64,000 nucleotides of DNA from Actinomadura mexicana (GTDB lineage: Bacteria > Actinomycetota > Actinomycetes > Streptosporangiales > Streptosporangiaceae): assembly GCF_900188105.1 (NCBI RefSeq), contig NZ_FZNP01000007.1, positions 186,001 through 250,000 on the forward strand, read 5' to 3'. Made by a program: the position numbers and the translations under genes. The notes beneath the pieces are model-generated. The model had not been told where the DNA came from and searched no databases. It saw only the letters and a program-made list of their open reading frames with translations. This document shows, piece after piece, positions 7,426 through 16,330 of the stretch (the first letter of the stretch is position 1; each line of letters starts with the position of its first letter).

Positions 7426-8673
7426 ATGGCCAAGATCGTGCTGGACCGGGTCGACAAGGTGTACGGCGGTGGAGTCAAGGCCGTCGACGGGCTCGACCTG
7501 GAGATCCGCGACGGCGAGTTCATGGTGCTGGTCGGGCCGTCCGGCTGCGGCAAGTCCACCGCGCTGCGGATGATCGCCGGGCTGGAGGAGATCTCCGGTG
7601 GGAAGATCTCCATCGGCGACCGGGTCGTCAACGACCTCGCGCCGAAGGACCGCGACATCGCGATGGTGTTCCAGAACTACGCCCTCTACCCGCACATGAC
7701 GGTCGAGCAGAACCTCGCTTTCGGCCTCAAGCTGCGCGGCACGCCGAAGGCGGAGATCAAGCAGAAGGTTCGCGACGCCGCCAAGATGCTCGGGCTGGAG
7801 CAGTACCTGTCCCGCAAGCCGGCCGCGCTGTCGGGCGGCCAGCGGCAGCGCGTCGCGATGGGCCGCGCGATCGTCCGCCAGCCGCAGGCGTTCCTGATGG
7901 ACGAGCCGCTGTCCAACCTCGACGCCAAGCTCCGCGTGTCCATGCGCGCCTCCCTCAGCCAGTTGCACGAGCGGCTCGGCGTCACCACCGTGTACGTCAC
8001 CCACGACCAGGTCGAGGCGATGACGCTCGGATCGCGGGTGTGCGTGCTGCGCGAGGGCAGGCTGCAGCAGGTCGACACCCCGCAGCGGCTGTTCGACAAC
8101 CCCGTCAACCTGTTCGTGGCCGGCTTCATCGGCTCGCCGGCGATGAACTTCGTGCTCGCCGACCTCGAAACCGGCGACGGCGGCGCGCGGGTCTCCTTCG
8201 CCGGCTACACGCTGCCGGTCCCGGCCTCGGTCGTTGACGGCAGGCCGGGCCTGAGCGACTACCTCGGCAAGAAGATCATCCTCGGCATCCGCCCGTCGGA
8301 CTTCGAGGACTCCGCGCACGCCCAGCCCGGCTGGGCGCCGATGGCGGTGCGCAGCAGCGTCACCGAGGAGCTCGGCAGCGAGATCAACGTGATCTTCACG
8401 ATCGACGCGCCGCCGGTCGAGCACAAGGACACCGCCGACCTGGCCGAGGACGCCGCGGAGGGCGAGGCCGATATGGCGATCCCGCTGATCGAGAACAAGG
8501 CCCTGTGGACGGCCCGCGTCAACTCCCGCTCGCACGTGCGCCCGGGGCAGGACGTGGACCTCGCCGTCGACACGCGCCGCCTGCACTTCTTCGACCCGTC
8601 CAGCGGCCTGGCCATCGGGCACCGCGACGCCGCGGAACAGCACGGCGCCGCGGACCTGCGCAAGTCCGGCTGA
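7426..8673 (+). CDS. Sugar ABC transporter ATP-binding protein (UgpC/MsmK type), copy 1
   Basis: A 415-residue ATPase that powers carbohydrate import. Walker A is GPSGCGKST, the Q-loop region is MVFQNYALYPHM, the signature is LSGGQRQR, Walker B is FLMDEPLSNLD, and the switch His is in VTHDQ. The C-terminal half is the MalK-like regulatory domain (ILGIRPSDFED). It is longer than the usual 370 residues because of an acidic insertion near 345-360 (DLAEDAAEGEAD). It stands alone on the plus strand under the two LacI operators, while permeases and binding protein are on the opposite strand with a second ATPase. It may serve those permeases or permeases elsewhere. Confidence 0.95.
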   Translation: MAKIVLDRVDKVYGGGVKAVDGLDLEIRDGEFMVLVGPSGCGKSTALRMIAGLEEISGGKISIGDRVVNDLAPKDRDIAMVFQNYALYPHMTVEQNLAFGLKLRGTPKAEIKQKVRDAAKMLGLEQYLSRKPAALSGGQRQRVAMGRAIVRQPQAFLMDEPLSNLDAKLRVSMRASLSQLHERLGVTTVYVTHDQVEAMTLGSRVCVLREGRLQQVDTPQRLFDNPVNLFVAGFIGSPAMNFVLADLETGDGGARVSFAGYTLPVPASVVDGRPGLSDYLGKKIILGIRPSDFEDSAHAQPGWAPMAVRSSVTEELGSEINVIFTIDAPPVEHKDTADLAEDAAEGEADMAIPLIENKALWTARVNSRSHVRPGQDVDLAVDTRRLHFFDPSSGLAIGHRDAAEQHGAADLRKSG

Positions 8674-8735
8674 CGACACCTGGGCGCAGCGAACCAGAGG
8701 GGTGGGGGGCATCGTCCCCCGCAAGGACCGGCCCG

Positions 8736-8791
8736 CTGGAACAGGGCGGTGCCCACGGCCTGACAAGACCGTGGGCACCGCCCTGTTCCAG
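8736..8791. terminator. Bidirectional terminator between convergent transporter genes
   Basis: A perfect 23-base inverted repeat (8736-8758 and 8769-8791) with a ten-base loop lies between the ATPase stop at 8673 and the permease stop at 8797. Its length and symmetry suit termination from both directions. There is no T-tract. Confidence 0.85.
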
Positions 8792-8796
8792 GACCG

Positions 8797-9732
8797 TCAC
8801 TTCACCGAGCCGGCGAGGACCCCCTGCACGAAGTAGCGCTGGAAGGCGAAGAACACCACCAGCGGCACGATCAGCGACAGGAACGCGCCGGGCGCGAGGA
8901 TGTCGATGTTGCCGGTGAACTGCCGCATCTGCGACTGCAGCCACTTGGTCATCGGCTGCGACCCGGTGTCGGCGAACACCAGCGCGACCAGCAGGTCGTT
9001 CCACACCCACAGGAACTGGAAGATGCCGAGCGAGGCGATCGCCGGGCCGCCCAGCGGGAAGATCACCCGGCGGAAGATCGTCCACTCCGAGCCGCCGTCC
9101 ATCCGCGCCGCCTCCAGCAGGTCCCGGGGGATCGCCGCGAAGAAGTTGCGGAGCAGGAAGATGGCGAACGGCAGCCCGAAGGCGACGTGGAACAGCACCA
9201 CGCCGGTGACCGAGCCGAACATGTGGAAGCTTCCGAACTCGATGTAGCCGTACAGCTTGGCGACCGGGATCAGCGCGACCTGGACCGGGACCACCAGCAG
9301 CGCCACCACGCCGAGGAACAGCCAGTCCCGGCCGGGGAACTCCATCCAGGCGAACGCGTAGGCGGCCAGCGAGGCGATCGCGACCACCAGCAGGGTCGCC
9401 GGGACGGTGATCAGCACCGTGTTCCAGAACGAGTCGACGAAGTCGCCCTTGTCCAGCAGCGCGCTGTAGGACTCGGCGGTCAGCTGCGCCGGCTTGGCGA
9501 ACACGTTCCACCAGCCGTCGGCGTTGTTGTCCTCGTTCGAGCGCAGCGAGGCGACCAGCAGGCCGAGGGTCGGCACCAGCCAGAACAGCGCGATCAGGAC
9601 CAGCAGCGCCTGCGCGGCGCCGCCGCCGGCCCGGCCGACGACCCGCGCGGCCAGGCCGCGGCGCGGCGCCCCCGCCGCGCCGCCGCCCTCCGCCCCGGAG
9701 GGCGCCTGCGCGGCCTTCTCCGCGGTGCTCAT
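8797..9732 (-). CDS. Carbohydrate ABC transporter permease (MalG type)
   Basis: A 311-residue inner-membrane permease with six predicted hydrophobic segments; the first is LLVLIALFWLVPTLGLLVA after a basic, Ala/Gly-rich cytoplasmic tail. The cytoplasmic EAA loop that contacts the ATPase is clear (EAARMDGGSEWTIFRRVIFPL). It is the last gene of the operon and its ATG overlaps the stop of the upstream permease by four bases, so the two are translationally coupled. It pairs with the larger MalF-type permease. The substrate is unknown but is probably a di- or oligosaccharide given the ATPase type. Confidence 0.93.
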   Translation of the reverse strand: MSTAEKAAQAPSGAEGGGAAGAPRRGLAARVVGRAGGGAAQALLVLIALFWLVPTLGLLVASLRSNEDNNADGWWNVFAKPAQLTAESYSALLDKGDFVDSFWNTVLITVPATLLVVAIASLAAYAFAWMEFPGRDWLFLGVVALLVVPVQVALIPVAKLYGYIEFGSFHMFGSVTGVVLFHVAFGLPFAIFLLRNFFAAIPRDLLEAARMDGGSEWTIFRRVIFPLGGPAIASLGIFQFLWVWNDLLVALVFADTGSQPMTKWLQSQMRQFTGNIDILAPGAFLSLIVPLVVFFAFQRYFVQGVLAGSVK

Positions 9733-11114
9733 TTGCGCTCCTGCCGCATTCGCCGGATGTTGAACAGCATGGCGGGCAGCACGAGCACGAACAGCAGCAC
9801 GGCGATGGCGCTGCCGGAGCCCTGGTCGTTGCCGCCGCCGAACGACTCGGTCCACATCTGCAGCGCCAGCACGCTGGCGTTCGGATCGCCGCCGCCGATG
9901 ATGTAGACGAGGTCGAAGACCTTCAGGACGTTGATGACCAGCGTCACCAGCACCACCATCAGGACGGGCGCGAGCAGCGGGATCGTCACCCGCCGGAACA
10001 CCTGCCACTCGGTGGCGCCGTCCACCCGCGCAGCCTCCAGGGCGTCGCGCGGGATGGCGGCGAGCCCGGCGGCGATGAGCACCATCGCGAAGCCCGACCA
10101 CACCCACAGGTACGACCCGATGATCGCCGGGGTGATGAGCGTGTCGCCGAGCCATTCGGCGCCCTGGTAGGCCGTGGTGAAGTTGTCCTTGGGCAGCCGG
10201 ATCGTGTACGTCCCGGCGGGCACCTTCCCCATGGCGAAGGTTCCGTCGGCCTCCGTGGTGGCCTTGGCGACGACCTTGCCGCCCCGGACCGCCTCCACCC
10301 GGATGCCCGGCAGGCCGGACTCGCCGGCGTTCGGGGCGTTCTGCTGCCCGCCGCCGCCGCGGGTGAAGTCGAACCAGACCGTGCCGGTCAGCTCGCCCGG
10401 CCCGGCGGCCGGGGGCCGCGCGGCGGGCTCGGCGTCCTCCGGCAGGTACTCCGGCTTGATCTTCAGCAGCGGGACGAGCGCGCTCTGCCCCGCCGAGTAC
10501 GGCCGCACCGAGACCACGGCGCCGCCGTCCTCGCGGACCGGCGCGCCCCCGCCGTTGCGGGGACCGGCGCCCGGATAGGTGATGTCCTGCCGGAACATGT
10601 CGTGGACCGCGACCATCGCCGCGTTCGCCACGCCCTTGTCCGGATCCTGCTGGTACACCAGCCGGAAGATCACGCCGGAGGCGAGGAACGAGATCGCCAT
10701 GGGCATGAACACCACGAGCTTGAACACCGTCGCCCACCGGATCCGCTCGGTGAGCACGGCGAACACCAGGCCGACGACGGTCACCACGGTCGGCGCCACC
10801 ACGACCCAGATGGCGGTGTTGCGCACCGCGACGAGGTTGTCGTGCCCCTTGAAGACCCCGGTGTAGTTGTCGACGCCGACGAACGAGCCGCCCGAGGCGT
10901 CGAAGAAACTGCGGATCACCGAGTAGACGATCGGGTACACGACGAGGAAGCCGAGCAGCAGCAGCGCCGGCAGCAGGAACGTCAGGGCCAGCCACGACGG
11001 CGGGGTCAGCCGCTCGCGCGCGCCGCGCGCGCCCGGACGGCCGGACGGTGCGTCGATGGCGGCGGCGCCGCCGGCCGTCGCGGCCGGCGGCACCTCCTCA
11101 TTCGGAGCCTTCAT
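9729..11114 (-). CDS. Carbohydrate ABC transporter permease (MalF type) with extracytoplasmic Cna-B-like insert
   Basis: A 461-residue permease, about 150 residues longer than the usual UgpA/MalF-type actinobacterial protein. Hydrophobic segments fall near 42-66, 98-121, 128-151, 331-352, 382-403 and 436-456, with the EAA loop at 360-381 (EAARVDGATEWQVFRRV). The extra length lies between segments 3 and 4 (about 152-330), which topology puts outside the membrane. Residues 241-310 look like a small beta-sandwich of the Cna-B/carboxypeptidase-regulatory type (GELTGTVWFDF, then LPGIRVEAV, then TTEADGTFAMGKVPAGTYTIRL). In E. coli MalF the P2 loop at the same place docks the binding protein, so a docking role is plausible here. 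It starts 22 bases after the binding-protein stop. Confidence 0.93.
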   Translation of the reverse strand: MKAPNEEVPPAATAGGAAAIDAPSGRPGARGARERLTPPSWLALTFLLPALLLLGFLVVYPIVYSVIRSFFDASGGSFVGVDNYTGVFKGHDNLVAVRNTAIWVVVAPTVVTVVGLVFAVLTERIRWATVFKLVVFMPMAISFLASGVIFRLVYQQDPDKGVANAAMVAVHDMFRQDITYPGAGPRNGGGAPVREDGGAVVSVRPYSAGQSALVPLLKIKPEYLPEDAEPAARPPAAGPGELTGTVWFDFTRGGGGQQNAPNAGESGLPGIRVEAVRGGKVVAKATTEADGTFAMGKVPAGTYTIRLPKDNFTTAYQGAEWLGDTLITPAIIGSYLWVWSGFAMVLIAAGLAAIPRDALEAARVDGATEWQVFRRVTIPLLAPVLMVVLVTLVINVLKVFDLVYIIGGGDPNASVLALQMWTESFGGGNDQGSGSAIAVLLFVLVLPAMLFNIRRMRQERK

Positions 11115-11136
11115 CCAGGGATTCCCTACCTAGGCC

Positions 11137-12516
11137 CTACTTGTACGCCTTGGCCGCCTCGGCCTCCAGCTTGGCCTGCGTGCCCTTGACGTCGGTCGGG
11201 TTCTGCACGAACTGGCGAAGCGCCTCCCACTCGCCCTTGCCGGGCGTCGCGCCGAACGCGGCGGGAGTCAGGTCGGACATGTCGTAGCGGGCGGCGTCGC
11301 CGGCCTGCTGGAGCTGGGTGATCAGCTGCTTGGCGATCGGGTCGGAGTAGGCATCGGGCTTGACGTTCTTGTTCGGCGTCAGGTAGCCGCCGAGCCCGGC
11401 CCACACCGTGCCCGCCTCGGGCGAGGCGAGGTACTTCATCAGCTCCTGCGCGCCCTTGCCGTCCTTCAGCGCGACCGCGACGTCGCCGCCGAGGATCGCC
11501 GGGGCGGTGTCGCCGGCCTTCGGGAACGCGAACACCTTGGCGTCCGTGCCGACCTTGGCCTTGGTAGTGCCGATGTTGGCGGAGGCGAAGTCGCCGCCGT
11601 AGACCATGGCGGCCTTCTGCTGGCCGAACACCTGGGTGACCGACTCGTCGAACTTGGTCTTGGTCGCGGTCGCGACGCCGCCGTTGAGGAAGTCCGGCTT
11701 GCCCCAGATCTCGGCGAGCGTCTGCAGCGCCTTGCCCACGCTCGGGTCGGTCCACTTGATCTCGTGCTTGGCGAGCTTGTCGTAGTTGTCCGGCCCGGCC
11801 TGCGACAGGTAGACGTTCTCGAACCAGTCGGTCAGCGTCCAGGAGTCCTGCGGCCCCGCGGCGAGCGTGAACGGGGTGGTGCCCGCGTCCTGCAGCGTGC
11901 CCGCCGCCTTGGTCAGGTCGGCCCACGCCGCGGGCGGCTGGACGCCGGCCTCGTCGAGCGCCTCAGGCCGGTACCACAGGATCGACTTGTAGGCGGCCTT
12001 GACGATCACGCCGTAGGTCTTGCCGTCGGAGGAGCCGAGCTCCTTCCAGTACGGCGCGAAGTTCTGGCCGACCTGCGAGACCGCGTCGTCGCCCAGGGGC
12101 TTGAGCGCCCCCTTCGCGGCGTACTGCTGCATCAGGCCCGGCTGCGGCAGGATCGCCACGTCCGGCGGGTTCTTGGCCTCGATGCGCGGGCCGAGGTAGG
12201 CGTCGGTGTTCTCACCGGTGGAGGCGTAGTTGACCTTCGCGCCGGTCTTCTTCTCGAACGCCTGCAGAACCTTGCGGAAGTTCGCCTCCTCCGGTCCCGT
12301 CCACTTGGCCGCGACCTCGATGGTGGTGCCCTTCAGCTCACCCCCGCCGGAGGGCGACGACCCGTCGCCGTCCTTGTCGTCGCCGCCGCACGCGGCGGCC
12401 GCGGACAGCAGCAGTCCCGCCACGACGGCGGCTCCCGTCGCGCGCCTGCCGAATCCGGCGGAGCGGTGTCGGGGGGTGCGGGGGGAGGTCCCCCCGCCGG
12501 CAAAGCTGACGCTCAT
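11137..12516 (-). CDS. Sugar-binding lipoprotein of the ABC importer
   Basis: A 459-residue family 1 extracellular solute-binding protein. An arginine-containing N-region and hydrophobic stretch (AAVVAGLLLSAAAAC) end at lipobox Cys43, followed by a Gly/Asp/Ser linker. The mature protein would be anchored outside the membrane and hand sugar to the two permeases. Family features include the first strand TTIEVAAKWTGPEEANFRKVL and the hinge region ILWYRPEALDEAG. The ATG overlaps the stop of the upstream ATPase gene by four bases. The ligand cannot be read from the sequence. Confidence 0.93.
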   Translation of the reverse strand: MSVSFAGGGTSPRTPRHRSAGFGRRATGAAVVAGLLLSAAAACGGDDKDGDGSSPSGGGELKGTTIEVAAKWTGPEEANFRKVLQAFEKKTGAKVNYASTGENTDAYLGPRIEAKNPPDVAILPQPGLMQQYAAKGALKPLGDDAVSQVGQNFAPYWKELGSSDGKTYGVIVKAAYKSILWYRPEALDEAGVQPPAAWADLTKAAGTLQDAGTTPFTLAAGPQDSWTLTDWFENVYLSQAGPDNYDKLAKHEIKWTDPSVGKALQTLAEIWGKPDFLNGGVATATKTKFDESVTQVFGQQKAAMVYGGDFASANIGTTKAKVGTDAKVFAFPKAGDTAPAILGGDVAVALKDGKGAQELMKYLASPEAGTVWAGLGGYLTPNKNVKPDAYSDPIAKQLITQLQQAGDAARYDMSDLTPAAFGATPGKGEWEALRQFVQNPTDVKGTQAKLEAEAAKAYK

Positions 12517-13742
12517 TCCTCATCCTCCCTGGCCGGAGCCGCGTCGCCTGTTCCCCAGATCGACGCGCCGGACTCGATATCGAAGAAGTGCAGGCGGCCG
12601 GTGTCGACGCGGATCGTCACCGGGTCGCCCACCTTGACGCGGGTGCGCGGGCTGAACCGCGCGACCAGATCCGTGCGGGGACTCTCCAGGTTCCCCAGCA
12701 CGTCGGTCCCCGCGTCGCGCGCGAGTTCCCTGGTGTCCTCGGTGACGACCTGGGACGCATCGATCGCGAAGTGCACCAGCACGTCCGAGCCCATCGCCTC
12801 CACGAGGTCGGCGGTGGAGGCCAGCCCGGACCCCTCGGGCGCCTCCACGAGCTCGGAGTCCTCCATGTCCTCGGGGCGGATGCCGACGACGACGTCGCCC
12901 CCGAGGTGGGACGCCAGGGCCGGGCGCTCGGTCAGCACCTCGGCCGGAAGCGTCAGGGTCTGGCCGCCGATCTCCAGGCGCGGGTTCTCCGCGTCGCCGG
13001 ACAGCGTCCCCTGGATCAGGTTCATGGCCGGGGAGCCGATGAATCCGGCGACGAACAGGTTCGCCGGCCGGTCGTAGAGCTCCTGCGGCGCGGCGACCTG
13101 CTGCAGCCGCCCCTTCTTCATCACCGCGACCCGGTCGCCGAGCGTCATCGCCTCGGTCTGGTCGTGGGTGACGTAGACGGTGGTGACGCCGAGGTCGCGC
13201 TGGAGGCGGGCGATCTCGGCGCGCATCTGGACGCGCAGCTTGGCATCGAGGTTGGACAGCGGCTCGTCCATCAGGAACGCCTGCGGCTCCCGGACGATCG
13301 CGCGGCCCATCGCGACGCGCTGCCGCTGCCCGCCCGACAGGTTGCGGGGCTTCTTGTCCAGGTAGTCGGTCAGGCCCAGGGTCCGCGCGGCCCGGTCGAC
13401 CTTCTCGCGGATCTCGGCCTTCGGCAGCTTGCGCAGCGACAGCCCGAAGCCGATGTTGTCGCGCACCGACAGGTGCGGGTAGAGGGCGTAGCTCTGGAAC
13501 ACCATCGCCACGTCGCGGTCCCGGGACGGCACCCGGTTGACGACCCGCCCGCCGATCGTGACCTCGCCCTCGGAGATGTCCTCCAGCCCGGCGACCATCC
13601 GCAGCGCGGTGGTCTTGCCGCAGCCGGACGGGCCCACCAGGACGAGGAACTCCCCGTCGGCGATGTGGAGGTCCAGGTCGGTCACGGCCCGCGTGCCGTC
13701 GGGATAGACCTTCCCGACGCTGGTCAGGTCGACCTCTGCCAC
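12513..13742 (-). CDS. Sugar ABC transporter ATP-binding protein (UgpC/MsmK type), copy 2
   Basis: A 409-residue ATPase and first gene of the operon that continues with the binding protein and two permeases. Walker A GPSGCGKTT, signature LSGGQRQR, Walker B FLMDEPLSNLD and switch VTHDQTEAMTLGD are intact, and the C-terminal regulatory domain has VVGIRPEDMED. It closely resembles the plus-strand copy at 7426, including an acidic insertion late in the regulatory domain, which suggests duplication. GTG 13742 has GAGGAG upstream. No LacI-type palindrome is evident in the 254 bases before it, so this operon may not share the control of the other copy. Confidence 0.95.
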   Translation of the reverse strand: MAEVDLTSVGKVYPDGTRAVTDLDLHIADGEFLVLVGPSGCGKTTALRMVAGLEDISEGEVTIGGRVVNRVPSRDRDVAMVFQSYALYPHLSVRDNIGFGLSLRKLPKAEIREKVDRAARTLGLTDYLDKKPRNLSGGQRQRVAMGRAIVREPQAFLMDEPLSNLDAKLRVQMRAEIARLQRDLGVTTVYVTHDQTEAMTLGDRVAVMKKGRLQQVAAPQELYDRPANLFVAGFIGSPAMNLIQGTLSGDAENPRLEIGGQTLTLPAEVLTERPALASHLGGDVVVGIRPEDMEDSELVEAPEGSGLASTADLVEAMGSDVLVHFAIDASQVVTEDTRELARDAGTDVLGNLESPRTDLVARFSPRTRVKVGDPVTIRVDTGRLHFFDIESGASIWGTGDAAPAREDEE

Positions 13743-13929
13743 GGCGTCTCCTCTTCGTCACGGCACGTCGATACGGAAGAACTTGACTTACTCCCGCGTA
13801 ACAGTGCAACAAGGAGGTACAGGGCCGGACACCCGGATCGCAACCGGCGGGGGCACGGTCCGGCGCATTTGATACAGAGATCGTTACCGAGCCGTTTCCG
13901 TCTCAATTTGCGATGCCCGAAAACAGCAC

Positions 13930-13963
13930 GTGGGCATGAACGCAAACCCGTTCATGCCCACGG
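13930..13963 (-). terminator. Terminator after the M24 peptidase gene
   Basis: A perfect 14-base inverted repeat (13930-13943 and 13950-13963, CGTGGGCATGAACG and complement) with a six-base loop begins 33 bases beyond the peptidase stop on the minus strand. It separates the peptidase from the sugar operon downstream. Confidence 0.8.
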
Positions 13964-13996
13964 TCGTCCGGGCGCGCCGGGCGCCTCGGACCGGTG

Positions 13997-15118
13997 TCAG
14001 TCCACGATCACCAGCCCGCGCTCGGTGACGTTCATCGGCGTGTAGCCGTCCTCGGTGCAAACGACGATGTCCTCGATGCGGGCGCCGTGCGGACCGGGGT
14101 AGATGCCGGGCTCGATCGAGAACGCCATCCCGGGCTCCAGCGGCTCCCGGTTGCCGGCGACGATGTAGGGATCCTCGTGCGACTCCAGCCCGATGCCGTG
14201 GCCGGTGCGGTGGAAGAAGTGCTCGCCGTGCCCGGCGGCGGCGATGATGTCGCGGCCCGCCGCGTCCACCTCCTCCGGCGTCGCCCCCGGCCGCACGGCC
14301 TCGCAGGACGCCCGCTGCGCCTCCTCCAGCACCGCGAAGTACGCGCGGTAGTCGGCGGGCGGCTCCCCCACGCAGTAGTTGCGGGTCGAGTCCGAGCAGT
14401 AGCCGCTCGGCATCGTCCCGCCGATGTCGACCACCACCGGCTCGCCGGGGCGGATGACGCGGTCCGACAGCTCGGCGTGCGGGTTGGCGCCGTTCGGGCC
14501 GGAACCGACGATGACGAAGTCGACCTGCTCGTGCCCCTCGGCGATGATCGCGTCGGCGATGTCGCGGCCGACCTCGCGCTCGGTGCGCCCGGCCTTCAGC
14601 AGTTCCGGGACCCTACGGTGCACCCGGTCGATCGCCTCCCCCGCCGCACGCAGCGCCGCCACCTCCGCGGCGCTCTTGCGCATCCGCAGCTCCCGCAGCA
14701 CGCCCCCGGCCGCGACCTGCTCGGCGCCGGGCATCGCGCCGCGGAACCGCAGCGCCATCACCGCCCACATCCGGTCGGCCACGCCGACGCTCCCCACGTC
14801 CCGCGGGAGGCGGCGGGCCACCAGCGCGTAGGGGTCGTCGGTCTCGTCCCACGGCACCAGCTCGACGCCGAGGGACCCCGCCGGCGACTCCTGCGCGGCG
14901 GGCAGCTCCAACCGGGGGACGACCAGGAACGGCTCGCCGCCGGCCGGGACCACCAGGCAGGTGAGCCGCTCCAGCTGCTTGGCGTCGTACCCGGTGACGT
15001 ACCGCAGGTCGGGGCCGGGCGTCAGCAGCACCGCCCCGAGCCCCGCCTTCCCCGTCGCTTCGCGCACCAGGCCGACACGCTCGCGCGGATACAACTCCGT
15101 TGTCACATCCGTCTCCAT
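13997..15118 (-). CDS. M24 family aminopeptidase (Xaa-Pro peptidase type)
   Basis: A 373-residue cytoplasmic metallopeptidase of the pita-bread fold. An N-terminal creatinase/prolidase domain (about 10-140) precedes the catalytic domain. The metal ligands are visible in order: Asp in VVVDIGG, Asp in GYCSDSTRN, His in TGHGIGLESHEDP, Glu in SIEPG and Glu in RIEDIV. It likely removes N-terminal residues next to proline from peptides. It stands alone on the minus strand, with a terminator after it and the exonuclease gene diverging 86 bases away. Confidence 0.93.
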   Translation of the reverse strand: METDVTTELYPRERVGLVREATGKAGLGAVLLTPGPDLRYVTGYDAKQLERLTCLVVPAGGEPFLVVPRLELPAAQESPAGSLGVELVPWDETDDPYALVARRLPRDVGSVGVADRMWAVMALRFRGAMPGAEQVAAGGVLRELRMRKSAAEVAALRAAGEAIDRVHRRVPELLKAGRTEREVGRDIADAIIAEGHEQVDFVIVGSGPNGANPHAELSDRVIRPGEPVVVDIGGTMPSGYCSDSTRNYCVGEPPADYRAYFAVLEEAQRASCEAVRPGATPEEVDAAGRDIIAAAGHGEHFFHRTGHGIGLESHEDPYIVAGNREPLEPGMAFSIEPGIYPGPHGARIEDIVVCTEDGYTPMNVTERGLVIVD

Positions 15119-15204
15119 ATCTCCGATCCTCTCCTGTGGCCGGTACCAGGATCCCAGGAGCGTCCGGGCGCCGCCGACCCGGCCCGCGTGGCAGCATGTG
15201 CCCC

Positions 15205-16125
15205 ATGAGCGGGCTGATGCTGCTGGACACGCCGTCGTTGTACTTCCGCGCCTTCTTCGGGGTGCCCGAATCGGTGACGGCCCCCGATGGGACGCCGGTG
15301 AACGCGGTGCGCGGGCTCGTCGACATGATCGCCCGGCTCGTCCAGGACCGGCGCCCGGAGCGGATCGTGTGCTGCATGGACGCCGACTGGCGGCCGGCGT
15401 TCCGGGTGGAGGCGCTGCCCTCCTACAAGGCGCACCGGGTGGCCGAGGACGGCGGCGACCAGACGCCCGACGCGCTGGAGGCCCAGCTCCCGGTCATCGA
15501 GCAGGTCCTGGACGCCTTCGGGCTGGCGCGCGCGGGCGTCCCCGGCTACGAGGCCGACGACGTCATCGGGACGCTCGCGGTGCGGGGCGCGGCCGACGGG
15601 CCGGTCGACATCGTGACCGGCGACCGCGACCTGTTCCAGCTCGTCGACGACCGCGCACCCGTCTGCGTCCTGTACACCGCGCGGGGGATCCGGAACCTGC
15701 AGGTGATGGGCGAGAAGGAGGTCGCGGCCAAGTACGGCATCCCGGGCCGCGGCTACGGCGACTACGCCACGCTGCGCGGCGACCCGAGCGACGGGCTGCC
15801 CGGCGTGCCCGGGGTCGGCGACAAGACCGCCGCCGCGCTCGTCACCCGGTTCGGATCGGTCGACGCGATCCTCGCGGCGCTGGACGCCGGCACCGACGAG
15901 GGGTTCCCCGCGGGCGCGCGCCGCCGGATGGAGGCGGCCCGCGAGTACCTGGCCGCCGCCGAGACGGTGGTGCGGGTCGTCACCGACATCGACGCCCCCG
16001 AGCTGTCCGGCCTGGAGGACCGGCTGCCCGCCGAGCCGCGGGACGCCGAGGCCCTCGTCCGGCTCGCCGACACGTGGAACCTCTCCGGCCCGGTCAACCG
16101 CCTCCTGAACGCGCTGTCCCGCTGA
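15205..16125 (+). CDS. 5'-3' exonuclease (FEN/PolI N-terminal type)
   Basis: A 306-residue flap/5' nuclease related to the N-terminal domain of DNA polymerase I. Acidic metal-binding clusters are seen in LMLLDTPSLYFRAF, CMDADWRP, the block EADDVIGTLA with VTGDRDLFQLVDD, and the helix-hairpin-helix region SDGLPGVPGVGDKTAAAL. It should trim flaps or RNA primers in repair and lagging-strand maturation. ATG 15205 gives the family start; an in-frame ATG at 15196 would add only three residues. In Mycobacterium a homologue neighbours helY, but here helY is 15 kb away. Confidence 0.93.
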   Translation: MSGLMLLDTPSLYFRAFFGVPESVTAPDGTPVNAVRGLVDMIARLVQDRRPERIVCCMDADWRPAFRVEALPSYKAHRVAEDGGDQTPDALEAQLPVIEQVLDAFGLARAGVPGYEADDVIGTLAVRGAADGPVDIVTGDRDLFQLVDDRAPVCVLYTARGIRNLQVMGEKEVAAKYGIPGRGYGDYATLRGDPSDGLPGVPGVGDKTAAALVTRFGSVDAILAALDAGTDEGFPAGARRRMEAAREYLAAAETVVRVVTDIDAPELSGLEDRLPAEPRDAEALVRLADTWNLSGPVNRLLNALSR

Positions 16126-16235
16126 CCGACGATTTCGCTGCAATTTTCGCCGAGAGTGTCAGATGACACAGACGGCGCGGTCTCCGGCGTGCAGCATGCG
16201 GAGCGGTGAGGGGTTCTCATTGGCACATGCAGGCG

Positions 16236-16297
16236 ACCGGTACCCGCGGCACTTGGGCCTCCACGTCCCACTCCCCCCATTTGCCGGGGGTACCGGT
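16236..16297. other. 10-bp inverted repeat before the Crp/Fnr gene
   Basis: ACCGGTACCC at 16236-16245 is the exact reverse complement of GGGTACCGGT at 16288-16297, 42 bases apart, ending 33 bases before the regulator's GTG. It could be a pair of half-sites for autoregulation or a long-range hairpin. No function is established. Confidence 0.35.
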
Positions 16298-16330
16298 TCA
16301 TCCGAACCCCGGACCGGAGACGGACGTGCC

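Noticed and set aside
13860..13920. A third LacI operator upstream of the second sugar ATPase (GTTTCC-containing stretch)
   Set aside because: Only one half-site-like word is present and there is no inverted partner at the correct spacing.
16163..16330. Upstream start for the Crp/Fnr regulator
   Set aside because: The extra 56 residues are low-complexity and the normal family length is obtained from GTG 16331.
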